A stretch of 39,535 bases of DNA from Porticoccaceae bacterium. GTDB taxonomy: Bacteria; Pseudomonadota; Gammaproteobacteria; Pseudomonadales; Porticoccaceae. Each line of letters opens with the position of its first letter. The first letter of the stretch is position 1. The DNA lies in the NCBI GenBank assembly GCA_029254005.1, contig JAQWYJ010000046.1, positions 1 to 39,535 on the forward strand. The letters are read 5' to 3'. The translations under genes were made by a program, and so were the position numbers. Below are positions 17,086 to 30,200 of the stretch, piece by piece. The notes under the pieces were generated by a model. That model saw nothing but the letters and a program-made list of their open reading frames with translations, was not told the DNA's origin and did not search any database.

Positions 17086-17982
17086 CTAACGATTTTTCTT
17101 CTCTACGTCCAAACGACTACCCCAGCCCAGTTTTGAGCGACAAACACTGTAAAAATTATTGTCTTTGGGATGAATAAGCAAAATATCATTTGCGTGTCTC
17201 TTAATAGTAATAACATCACCTGGTTTAGTTGCTATATCGTTTTGCCCGTCACAGGTAAGCACCGGTTGCAACTCATTTCGAGTACTCACTCTAACCTCAA
17301 TCTGGGCACTTCCCTGCAGGGCTATAGGTCGACTGCTTAAGGTATGAGGATTTAGGGGAACCACCACAATGGCATCTAACTCGGGCACCAGTAAAGGGCC
17401 ACCTGCAGAGAGTGCATAGGCTGTTGATCCTGTGGGAGTGGCGACAATGAGACCATCAGATCGTTGACTGTAAACAAATTCATTATCTACATACAACTCA
17501 AATGTCATCATTCTGGCTGACATACCCGGGTGCATCGCTATGTCGTTCACAGCGGTACCATTACCAATAACGTCGCCGTTTCGTGTAACCTGCGTCTCTA
17601 ACATGAAACGTCGTGTTTGTTTGTACTCGCCTTGAAGAACCGATAATACGCGGGCCTCAATTTCATCTGGAGAAATATCAGTTAAAAACCCCAATCGGCC
17701 ACGATTTATGCCTAAAAGAGGGATGCCCAGAGACGCCATTTTACGACTAGCACTCAACATGCTGCCATCACCGCCCACAATAATTCCCAAATCAATATAA
17801 TCGGCAAACCCGGATATTGGTAATACATTTTCAACCGACCAGTCTATGATCTCTGCAGTTTTTTTCTCATAAAAAACAGCACGCCCCTGACTTACTAAAA
17901 AAGCCTCTAACTTATGGAGAGACTCCTTAACTTCGGGAAGATCTAAGGTGCCTAGTAATCCAATTCTTTGAAAATGTGTCAT
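17086..17982 (-). CDS. nadK: NAD kinase
   Basis: 298 residues, typical for gammaproteobacterial NadK. The nucleotide-binding GGDGSML motif has Asp72, followed by INRGRLGFLTD, then NDIAMHPG and the second conserved element VATPTGSTAYALSAGGPL. It phosphorylates NAD+ to NADP+ in the cytoplasm. It is followed closely by the rhomboid gene. Upstream, 146 bases separate it from the stop of the giant gene; I see no convincing intrinsic terminator there, so read-through from the giant gene cannot be excluded, though nadK likely has its own promoter in this gap. Confidence 0.96.
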   Translation of the reverse strand: MTHFQRIGLLGTLDLPEVKESLHKLEAFLVSQGRAVFYEKKTAEIIDWSVENVLPISGFADYIDLGIIVGGDGSMLSASRKMASLGIPLLGINRGRLGFLTDISPDEIEARVLSVLQGEYKQTRRFMLETQVTRNGDVIGNGTAVNDIAMHPGMSARMMTFELYVDNEFVYSQRSDGLIVATPTGSTAYALSAGGPLLVPELDAIVVVPLNPHTLSSRPIALQGSAQIEVRVSTRNELQPVLTCDGQNDIATKPGDVITIKRHANDILLIHPKDNNFYSVCRSKLGWGSRLDVEKKNR

Positions 17983-18128
17983 ATAAAAGTCATGTCTTAT
18001 AAGTTTTCAATAATGTAAGTAGGCGGTAACCCACCGTTTACACACTATAAAAAAGGTTAGCCCACCCAGCAGTTTTTGGCAAAACAATTGCAACGGTACT
18101 TTAGTTAAGACATCACGGCAAAACCTAG

Positions 18129-18260
18129 CTAATCTGATTTGTAAGCTGTATATCGACGTCGACATAGGTACAAACACAAGCACATAATAATTAGTACTAG
18201 TGTAGCGTCATTGGACTCGCCTACTCCAATAGTACAACCACCACCTCCACTACTTGGAGG
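18129..18260 (-). other. C-terminal sorting signal of the giant protein (Gly run - Cys - TM - Arg cluster)
   Basis: The last ~44 residues read PPPSSGGGGCTIGVG, then a hydrophobic segment (ATLVLIIMCLCLYL) and CRRRY with a short tail. Cys4046 directly follows four glycines. This tripartite layout matches CTERM anchors; the GGGGC-T-x-G variant most resembles JDVT-CTERM-like or GlyGly-CTERM-like signals, which in family knowledge are processed by dedicated intramembrane proteases. The exact class needs an HMM search. Confidence 0.7.
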
Positions 18261-21200
18261 TGGTGTTACAGTGCTATCAGCGACTACCGACAACACTGGC
18301 GAGTTCAATTGTATGTAGTCATCACTATTACCACTTCCATTGGCAACATCCACAGTAACCACAAGATTTCCAGCGAAAGTACCAGCTCTTACTGACGCAG
18401 TATACACACCATTTCCTTGTGAAGAAAACGCAGTCACTGATGCATCACGCAGGTTGACGGAGCTAGATAAGCTCATCCCATCAAGTGGGTTGCCATTAGT
18501 AGATCTAATAATTACAGTTAGCGTTGCAGTATCAGTTCCGTTGGCAACTAACGATGACCTAGAAAAAGATAACTCACTAGATTCCACATTAGGCTTTCCA
18601 TAAACACTCACAGCCAACCCACTCGGATCGGAAAGGCTTCCGTTAGCAACACCATCTGCGTCATTGGGGCCGCCTTCTTGAATCTTTAACAAAATACACT
18701 GATCAGCGTAAGTTAACCCAGCACTATAAGACTCACTCCGTAAGTTAGGGCATGCTCCGTCGGCACCTGTGGCCGAATAAATTTCATTTTCAGAATTCTC
18801 CACAAATTCTTGCCAGATCATCAATTCAGGGTGATATTTTCTATATACCGCATCATCAGGGATGCCATTGGGTACTGGGATAATAACACTGTAAACACTT
18901 CCTATTTGTTCCCCACTCAAAACGAAATCTACAAGATTATCAGGAAAAATAAAGTCTTGATCATCAGTACCTCCAGAGGACAAAATAGAGTCTTCAGATA
19001 CAGTTATATCATTTCCCTCATCAAGGGCATTTGTTCCAAGACTTATTAACACGCCTTCACTGGCTTCCATTACACTGCCAGTTTCATCATCGATGGGAGC
19101 CAGATAGCTCTCTTGGATATTGTCTAAGTAATTAGGGATATTATCACCATCATCATCCAAAAAACCCTCCTGAGCATCTGAAATACCATCTCCATCAGCG
19201 TCTTTGACTTCAGATAACTGCGGTAAATTATCAATTATCTTAAGAGAAATACCTGCGGTAATATCCTCAGGAGGATTACCGCTATCCGTTACGGTAGCTG
19301 AAATATAAATAGCACCTAGAGGTAATATCGAAGGATCAAATATCAACGAATAAGCGTCGTCAGCGACCGCTCCGACGCCGAGTTTTTCGATAGCCGAGGA
19401 CCAGTCAATAGTATGCGTATCCATTGGGTTTACATCATTTATTATTGCCTTAACAGTTACAAGCCCATCCGATTGAGACATTAGTACGCCAACCCCTGGA
19501 GTCTGTTCGGCAGTGAACGCTACATGTGGTGCGATGTTTTCATCTACTAATGTAATTATTTTTGATGAATTTCCGCCCAAGACTGCATTCGTTGGCAATT
19601 CCAAGGTGATTTCGACGGTCTCATTGGGCTCAAAAATATCATCTTCCAAAACTGTGATAGTCAAGCTACCTGATCTACCTGCTTCAATAACAAGGGTGCT
19701 GTTAGTATCTAACTCAAAATCTTCCTCTAAAACGGCAGACCCCGAAAGTGCATACGGCACAGATACTGGATATTCTGGAGCATCTCCACTCAAGTAGACA
19801 GTAACATCGATAACATTTCCCTCAGCAGAAACAGTATCTGGCCCCAGATTAACTAATGGAATTACGTCCAAATTTTGAGTAGCTTCAGCATACCGGCCGT
19901 TACTATCAGTTACCGACCATACAATTTCATAACGGCCAGATTTAAATGGTCCCACTTGGTTGGCTGTAGGCTGCAAAGAAACACCGGCACCGTCATCGGC
20001 CAATGCCACTCCGAGGTCAACAGCTGTTCTATAACCTGAAGCAGTAATTATCAAATCTTCTGGAGCGGCAATACTAATCGGCACTAGATCGACAACAACA
20101 GCTCGAGTAGCCTGACTTTCATTCCCGGACAAGTCACTAACTGTATAAGTAACCACATAATTACCTGCTACCAATACATTTACATCACTAGTAATGGTTA
20201 TATCAGCATCTAAACAGCAATCTACTGTATCTGTGGCGGATGCACCTAGCTCGACATAGGTATCCCCAACCAGCAATTTAATCACTGAGTCGCCATTGAG
20301 TTGAATAACAGGCGCAGTAGTGTCGGACACCGTTACCACCCGTATCGCCGAAGATACATTATTTTGAGAGTCCGCTATATGATAGCGTAGCTCATAATCA
20401 CCTGCGGTATTTTCATCGACCAAACCTTCTACTGTTATAAACTGAGATATATCTCCTTCAACCGAATCTATTGCCTTTGCCCCCGGATCAGTGAAGGTGG
20501 TACCTTGCTCATGTTGAACGTCAGACCCTTGATTTAGCGTAAGCACGGGGGCAATCGTATCTTCAACTATAACGTCTCTGAAGATGGTTTCAGATAAATT
20601 ACCAGAAACATCAACTGCCCGATAACTAAGTCTGTATGTGCCCGCTGTGTTAACGTCCACAAAACCAATAGCGCTAACAAAAAATTCGCCATTAGCCAGA
20701 TCTACAGCTGAAGCACCTGGGTCAACAAACAATGTCCCCTGTTCATGGTACATTGGTGTGCTACCAATAAGTGTGATGGCTGGCGACAAAGTATCAGCCA
20801 CATGCACTATCCTGGTGACGGATACGGCTTGATTTCCAACACTATCAGTAGCCCTAAATGTAAGCACATAACTACCTGGTACAAATGCATTTACCTCCCC
20901 CACTACTTCAACCAAAACATTGCCATCACAAATATCGCTTGCACTAACCCCAGCATCTATATACTGCTGACCCTGTTGATGTGATATGACGGCATCGCCA
21001 ACAAGCACTATTTCAGGTCCTAGTGAATCAACTACTGTTACTTCTCGCTGAATGGGGTCAGCATTATTACCATCCGCGTCGGAAGCGCTATAAGTCAATG
21101 TATAGATACCGACGTTAGAATCGACTTCACCAGAAATAGTTACTGGAATCTCTCCATCCGTAAAATCATATGCGGTGGCTCCATCATCTGAATAAACCGT

Positions 21201-24200
21201 GCATGCCTCATGATCTATTATCGGCGATCCAAGCAAACTTATAACTGGAATAAGAACATCATCAATAATGTTTTGTAGCTCATTTAATGTAGACAACATC
21301 AAATACTGCTCAACAATCAATGATTGTATTTGTAGCAATTCTACAGACACCAATTTTAAATCGCTCAACGACTCAAATACGGTCAATTTATCTGCAGTTA
21401 AATCCTCTGATAGAGATGCCTCAAGCAAATTGACAATATCAACCATATTTTGCACTTCTTCGACAAGGGCAACTGTTGAAAAGTTATCTGGATACTTGTC
21501 TATAAAAGCTCGGTAAGCTAATTCATTATCATCAATCACTCGCGCAATATTAGATATGACGCCAATCTCAGCAACCGTGATAGTAGCAATAAAGATATTC
21601 GGGTTATCCGCCTGGAGTCCGATGGCCACGAGAGCATTAGTGGTTAAAATAACCGCTTTAATCTCTTCGACTTGTGGATTTTCCGTACTAACATAAGATC
21701 CATTAGCTAAGGCATCTGAGTAGTCTACACCCTCAATTGCCTCATCAATACTTGGAAGCGAGTTAATTTGGTTCGCAGTGGCTGCTATACCATCAAGATT
21801 CCCAGCTATATCCTCCAAGATAGCAGCATAGGCTTCTCCAACATAGGTCCATGTGAAGCTTGCTGAGGCAATATTGTCGGTCAAGGCTAAATCATAAAAC
21901 ACTCCAGCTTTTACATTGACTTCAACCGGTTGGTCATTAAGAGCAGTCAATGTCGCCGAATAGAGACTGTCATTTAGCTTATTAAATTGACTTAAGATTG
22001 CATTCTCTACAGAAACATCAGGACTAAAAAAACTTCGAGTCGGTGAGGACGACTGAAAACGCACAGCTATTGTCGAAACGACAGAGGCTCCACCATTTGA
22101 AACATCACTACTAGATATAGACATTATTGGAAGATTCACCACAATCTCAGTAGGCTGACTGGTAACGTCCTCTTGAAAACCAATACTATCAATATAAGTT
22201 GCTCGCACAGTAATTCTTGAACCAACGTCATCTGCAATTAATTGATAAACATCACTGACACCATCTACGATGATTTCTCCGTCTCTTATCCACTGGTAAT
22301 TGATCTCAGTACTAACGCCATCATCGTCTGATACAACTGCTTCGAGGATTTGACTAAAGGCTGGAATACCAGTGATCTCGATGCTACCTGGATCTTGAGC
22401 AGCAATAACAGTAGGTCGATCAGTTGAGATAGCAAATTGATTTGGATCATCAACCTCAGACACTATTAACGACAGGGAGTCTAAGTCCTTACCTGCAAAG
22501 GCAATGTCTGCCCCCGTCTGTGTGAGGAGCACACTATTGGTTTCCGTATCCAGGCTGTAATGAGACGAATTTTTTACAAAACTGACGCTCAAAACATCAT
22601 TTTCCTCATCTTCTGTTGTATACGTCGCGGCTGTTTTACCCTCAGTAATATCGGCATCATCTTCAGTAAAGGAAGTTACCGCTATAGCAATTTCTGGTAA
22701 ATCATTAACAAGAGTAACTTCAGGGGTTGCTTGGTCTGAAATTTTTAAATCAGTTTCGTTTGTCGGACTAACAGTAATATCTATGACATCTAAACCCAAT
22801 CCTAAGTTGAGCGAATTAACCCCGCTCTGTGAAAAAATCACCTGCCCCATATCCTTGTCCAAACGATAATGACCCTGCACGTTCGTCCCCGGAGTAAAAT
22901 CAATGATTAAGCCATCATCCTCTTCATCGAAGGTTACATAACTACCAGCAACACTTACCTCAGCAACTAAACTGGGATCATCCTCAGTAAAACTGCCCGC
23001 AGAGACAGTTAGAACGGGAGCGTCGTTCACTAAAGTAATCATTGGCGTAACTGATGCAGTACTGAATTGCTTTAAACCACTATTTTCAGTTGCTGTTAAC
23101 GCTAATAGTTCCATGACATCACCAGCATTGATTGCATCAACCGCTATTTGTGTAATCAAAACTTGGTTGTTCTCAGCATCAAGAGAATAAAATGTATTCT
23201 CAGAGCTAAAGCTTACTGTAACCTCGTCACCTTCATCGTCGATCACGGTATATTGTGCCGCCTGTGCGCCTACTGATACACCAGAGTCCTCAATAAAGTT
23301 ATTTGCGGTGATTACTATTACTGGCGGGTCATCAACCAGGGAAACAGAATAATAAAAAACGTAGTTATCTGGCTCACTTTGATCCTCATCTCCATCTTCA
23401 ACACTCACGCTGAAGGAAGCTTGTTCGCTATCAGCACCGTCATGAACAAATGTAACTAAATTGCTTCTCAACTCTAAGGCACTGAAAACCAAAGATTCAA
23501 CACCACTAACCTGAATCTTTCCATTTTCCAAGCTACTGATAAAATAATTAATCCCCTCATCTTGGTCATCAACATCTAAGTATCCCAAGTGACTGAAATT
23601 TAATAAATGTATCTGCCCCTCAATAATACTCGCACTTAAAGAACCAATAATTTGCGGCGCATCATTGGTCGTCGCAATGGCAATTACAATATCAGCAGGA
23701 CTTGCACTATCTAATTCACCATCATTGGCTACAAAGCTAAAACTATCAGCATTTATTGACTCTGATGTATTTGTATAGCTTAGATCACCAAGTAGAGTAT
23801 GCTCTGCCTCAGAAATCACTAAACCGCCATCATAGAGTTCACCGTGGTTTGGAAGGCTAGATATTTTGAACGTACTGATGTCATCGCCATCAGGATCAGT
23901 CGCTGCAAGAATAACAGGAACGGTCTCTTTTTCTTGCACCGTTATCGACTGTTCTGTAGCGAATGGCGCATCATTTACGCCAATAATAACTATATTTACC
24001 AGTGCAGCTTCGCTTGTCAAAAGACCATCACTAGCATTAAAACTGAAACTGTCTTCAGTTGCGCTATCAGATGTACTTGTGAAAGTAAGCAGGCCGCTCA
24101 ATGCATGTGGAAGATTCTCGATAACATCCCCATCATCGCGCAAATCACCATATGACGGCAGACTTATAATATTAAACAACGTAGGTGCAGCACCGTTTGA

Positions 24201-27200
24201 ATCGGTCCCTAAAAGGTCTATAGATGCTATTATTTGCTCAGTAACAGTAGCCGTCTGTTCAAGTGCCACAGGCGCTTGATTATCACTTGCAATAGTAATA
24301 AATACCTGCGCCTCATTACTGCTGTCTAATTCTCCATCGCTAACCTTAAACGTAAACTCATCTGAGAAAGATTCCTCAGACCCAAAATCGTAAAAAAGCT
24401 GCCCCAAAACGGTATGCGGCAGAGTGTCAACAACTATATTGCTGTCAAGCAACTGACCATAAGTTGGCAAGGAGGTAATAATCTTAATGGCGGGTGGAGG
24501 GCCGTCAGGATCTGTGCCAGAGAGGCTCACCAACAAAGGATCGTCCCCCAGAGTGGTTAAAGCAAGGTTGTTTGCAATAGGCGCGTCATTCACCCCTATT
24601 ATGCTGATGTTAAGGGCGGCGTTAGATGCACTTTCTAACTCACCATCGCTCACCGAAAAGAGGAATTGATCAGACACCGCAGAATCTGATGTGCTTAGAT
24701 ATTGGATTTTCCCTTCAGTCAAAAGTGGCGCAGCAGTCACCACAGCGTTCAGATAAATAAGATCACCATTAGTAGGCAGACTCATGATCTTGAATGCGGT
24801 CAGCACATCGCCATCAACATCAATACCCGTTAGAGTAATATCCGATACTTCCTGTTCCACTACACTAACCGTCGAGGAAATTGGCTCAGGAGCGTCATTC
24901 TCGCCGATAATCTCAATATTAACAGTTGCCGAGTTAATACTGTCTAAAAGGCCATCATTAACAATAAAAGAAAATACATCCTGAACGTCTAAATCACTGG
25001 TGCTAGTGTAGGTTAGTTGGTCACTTAGGATATGCGGGACAGAAATAATCTGACTATCGCCGTCTTCTAACACGCCTGCTACTGGAAGACTAACGAGTTT
25101 AAAAATCGATGGTACTTCACCATCCGGATCAGTTCCTGCTAAAAATATGTTAGTCCTTGTTTGTTCAATAACACTAACTGTCTGTGATATCGCCAAAGGC
25201 GCATCATTTACATCTGTTACCGAAATACTCACAACCGCAACATTTTCACTGTCTAATTCACCATCATTAACAGTGAAAAAGAAGCTATCACTTACAATAT
25301 CGTTTACCTCACTGACATACGACAGATTGTTAACAAGGCGATGAGGAACTACTGAAATTAACCCATCGCCGTCGCTCAGGCTTCCGTTAGAGGGGAGGCT
25401 TGTGATATCAAAAATAGCCGGCACAGTCCCATCGGGATCTGTACCTGACAACGCTAAATTTGTAGGAACCTGTTCAACAACGGCGTAAGATAATGCCGAG
25501 GCGACTGGGGCATCATTAACAGGTTCTATGGCAATCGCAACTAATGCATCACTTAAACCATCTAACAATCCGTCATTTACATTGAATGTAAAGTTATCAT
25601 TCAAGGCTTGGTCCGAATCACTTTGATATACCAGGCTATTCTCGATCAGATGAGGTACGGCACTAATAACTAGATTACCGTCAACTAGCCGCCCAACTCC
25701 CGGCAGACTTGTAACCTTAAAAATGGTCGGGGAAGCACCATCTGAATCGGTTCCAGAAAGCTGAATTGTTGATGGCACTTGCTCGGTAACATTTATAGAA
25801 AGCGCGACAGCAACTGGCGCTTCATTTTGGTCAGGAATCGAAATGCTTATTAATGCTGTCTCTAAGCTATCTAATTCACCATCGTTTACCATAAAACCAA
25901 AGCTGTCATCAGTAGCACTATTTGCACCACTAACATAGACTAAATCACCGTTCACTTGATGGGGTAGGGTTGTCACAACATTATCGTCATCAAGTAACTG
26001 ACCGTAAGTAGGCAAACTGGTCAATAGGTAAATAAGACTAAGGGTTCCATCAGGATCTGTTCCAGTTAGTGTCACTGGAGCAGATTCTTGAGAGGAAACA
26101 GTATAAGACGCAGGCATGGCTAGGGGTGCATCATTCACACTAGCAATGTTTATATTGACTAAACCTATATTGTCACTGTTTAACTCACCATCATTTGCTT
26201 GAAAAGTTAAAGTATCAGCTGTCGCTGAATCTGAAAAGCTCTTATAGAACAGAGGACCACTAACAGTAAAAGGAACACTGTTGATCATATTACCGTTGTA
26301 AGTGAGCTCTCCATAAGTAGGTAGAGTAACAATGTTAAATAATTCAGGTGGCGATCCATCAGCATCAGTGCCAAAAAAATTGAATTCAACAGATTCCTGC
26401 TCTACAGCCAACACAGTGGACGTTTCGGCTACAGGTGCATCATTAACATCGATGACATCAATCGTTACTTGAGCAGGTTCGTTGCTATCTAAAGCGCCAT
26501 CATTCGCCAGAAAAGAAAAATTATCGGCAGCGGCAATGTCTGCAGTACTCTGATACCTCAGCGCTCCAACTACAGTATAGGGCGTGGATGTTATCGTCAC
26601 ACCACCATCAGTGAGAACACCCTCATTGGGTAAACTAACAATTTTAAAAATGGTTGGTGCCGCCCCATCAGGATCAGTTCCAGATAGCGAAATAAACGTC
26701 TGGGTTTGTTCAGTTACCGTAATCGCTTGGGAAATAGCAATTGGCGCATCATTAACACCACTAATTGAAAGATTCACTAGTCCAATGTTGGAGCTGATTA
26801 ATGTGCCGTCACTAACATTGAAAGTAAAAGTATCTGCCAAAGCAGAATCTGACATACTCTGATAAGTAAGTTGCCCATCTAGCCTATACGGAGTAACTGA
26901 AATAGCAATGCCGCTATCGAATAAATCACCGTTGGCTGGCAGAGTCAAAATATTGAAGATATCTGGTGTTGTTCCATCAGGATCAGTACCAAAAAGCTGA
27001 ATATTTGACAATGTCTGCTCTGGGACTACGACACTTTGGGAAATTGAACTGGGTGCGTCATTAACGGGAATTATTGTAATATTTACTTGCCCAGGCATTT
27101 CACTGTTTAGCTGACCATCAAAGGAAAAGAATGTGAATGAATCATCTACAGCAGAATCAGATGAACTCGTATAAGTCAGTTCACCATCAATAAGAAACGG

Positions 27201-30200
27201 GGACGATGTTATTACCGCATCGTTATTCTTAAGTACGCCACTTTCAGGAAGAGAGGCTATTTTAAATAGCAAGGATTGCCCCTCATCGGGGTCAGATCCA
27301 TTAAAATTAACGGTAGCAGAAATCTGTTCAGTGACGGTTATAAATTGTGATTCAGCAGTTGGAGCATCATTTACCTCATCGATAACAATGGAAACTGTTG
27401 CGGCTTCAATACTATCTAACTCCCCATCATTTACTTTAAACGTAAAGCTATCAAGCGTATCGAAATCAGATGAGCTCTCATACGTTAATCTGCCAGAGCT
27501 CACGTGAGGAACCGAAACAATCGCAGAACCATCATCGGAGAGAACCCCTTTAGACGGTAGGCTAACAATTTTAAATTGTTCCGGCGTTGTTCCATCCGGA
27601 TCAGAACCGGTAAGACTAATAATAGAGCTTACCTGCTCTTGGACAGTCACAGTCATTGGGTTTGCGAAAGGGGCGTCGTTAATGGTTACTATATCAATCG
27701 AAACAAACCCTGCTTCAACACTATCAAGCTCACCATCATTGACTTTAAAACTAAAACTATCCTCAGTTGCACTATCTGATTCATTTTTGTAATTAAGGGT
27801 ACCCTGCAACAAATGGGGCGTAGAGGTAATAACACCAAAATTGTCAGATAAGGTGCCGAAATTGGGCAAAGAAAAGATTTTAAAAATAGTTGGCAATGAG
27901 CCATCAACATCATCACCAGACAACTCTATTACAGCATCTAACTGTTCGGTTGCCGACACAGAAATTGTATTTGCAGTTGGGGCATCATTCACACTAATAA
28001 TGTCCACAGTTACTGTTGCTATACTACTTTCTAGCTCACCGTCACTGGCGACAAAGCCAAAACTATCAACAATCGCAACATCAGAGGTACTAACGTAAAC
28101 TAAATCCCCGATCACCTGATGAGGAACTGACGTAATTGGTAGACTAGAATCAGTGAGTATTCCCTGCGTCGGCAAAGCTATAATTTTGAAGATAGAGAGA
28201 TCAGTTGCATCGGGATCAATACCATCTAAAGTGACGCCAATTTCAACTTGTTCGGTAGCGGTCAAAACCTGCCAAGCGGCGGTGGGTGCATCGTTAATGC
28301 CGGTAATTGAAATATTAACTGAAGCAGCAGAGAGCCCCTCTAGCTCACCATCACTAGCGTTGAATGTAAAACTATCTTCAATGGCCGAATCAGAGGTGCT
28401 TTGATAAACCAAACTACCGCTAAGCGAGTGTGGTGATGTTTCGATTGGAACGCCATCATCTGTCAATAACCCATAAGCAGGCAAGCTAGTAATAATAAAT
28501 AAAATAGGTGTCTCGACATCATCTTCATCTGTTCCTTCAAGCAGAATTGATATCGGAGTTTGCTCAAGTGCAGCCACTACTTGAGACTGAGGTAAAGGCG
28601 CCTCGTTTAACGGCAGTATCGTGATTTCAATAGCTCTCTCAGCCCAGTTATTGTCTTCATCACCGACTATTACCGTAACCTCATAGACATTATCAGTATT
28701 AGAATCTAATGGCGTTTCAAAATCTTGAGGGTTCAACATTAAAATATTTTCAGCACCAGAGATGGCAAAAGCATCAGCATCATTACCCGCTAAACTATAA
28801 GTCAGTGCTCCGATAGGTGAGCCAGAGACCACAATCGGTGTCGAATAAAGTGTATTTTCATCAACTACCGCATTAATTAAAGACAGAGAGAGAGAATTTA
28901 TATTATAGGTGTCTTTAAAACTAACCCGGTTATGCCACTGCAACGTCGTTTCTGATATCACGCTGGCTGAGACACCCACAGACAACTTGCGCGTGTTTTC
29001 TATGTTAGAAGACGAAGTATCATAAACGGCACCAGCCACTGGTAACACCGAAATAACTTGCCCAGAATCAGGCATCCCAGACAATTCAATGCCTAGTAAA
29101 TAGCTATTATTATATCGGCTCACAGAAGATGGAGTTGCATTGATAACGGCGTCACCACTACTGATTGACAACACAAAATCATTGACACTTAGCTCATCTC
29201 CATTAAATTGCGTGACAGTTTCGGAAAAAGTAGCCGTCAAATATGCGGGTATATCAGAATCATTAAAAGAAAGAGTTGTGCGCACAATCGTCGGGGCACA
29301 ATCTAATCCAGCATCGTCAACCCCTGGATCAGGTGCCAAACAAAAGGATGCGTTGCCTCCATAAAATCCAGTTTTATACAGTGACAATCCTCGACTAAGC
29401 AAAGTAGGCTCCCAGCTACCAACTAAGTTGTCATAATTTACCACCGAAATACGAGAATCTCGAAACATAAAAATTGTATTGAGAGCAGCACTTAAATCCC
29501 AATCACTTAGATCCTGATTGAAAGCAATTGCCCTATCAAACATACTAAACATACTAACAGTGTTAGACATATCCCATGATGCGTAGTCACCGTTTAAACC
29601 GGGGGTAAAGTCACCATCATTATTTGCATCAACGTTAATCGAGCCAATATCTTGATTAAACCGATCAGCACTAAAAAACATGAGCGACGTCGTCGTTACA
29701 TTTCTTGTGTCCCATGAACCAATATCTTGATTAAAGACCTTGGCTCCGTGAAACATATATTCCATATTAGTTATGTTCGATGTGTCCCAGCTATCAAGAG
29801 GCTGGTCAAATGAAACGGCTCTATAAAACATGTAGGCAGCGTTAGTAACCTGAGAAGTATCCCAATTATCTAAATTGTGATTGAAACTACTGGCTCCTTG
29901 GAATATTCGCGCTAAGTTATTTACGGTACTAGGTAAATAAATAGGCACTGACTGTAAATTAATATGATTTCGAAATGCGCCCTCCAGACTTTTAATCGTG
30001 GGACTATCATCATAAGTATTCCATTGAGTAACACTGTCTATGGCTCGCACATTTTGTGGGCTCTCTTGCTCGGCTGCTTGCCAACCAAACCCTTCAAAAT
30101 AACCACTAACAGCAATAGTATAGGATGCAGATCCACCCCCGTAGGTATGACTTACAATTCCAGATTGGTTAACTGTAGAGGTTGTCCCATCTCCCCAACT

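Noticed and set aside
23655-28595. CRISPR array or non-coding satellite
   Set aside because: The period is 309 bases, the units are coding with a conserved protein consensus, and they diverge like protein domains; there are no identical short repeats with spacers.
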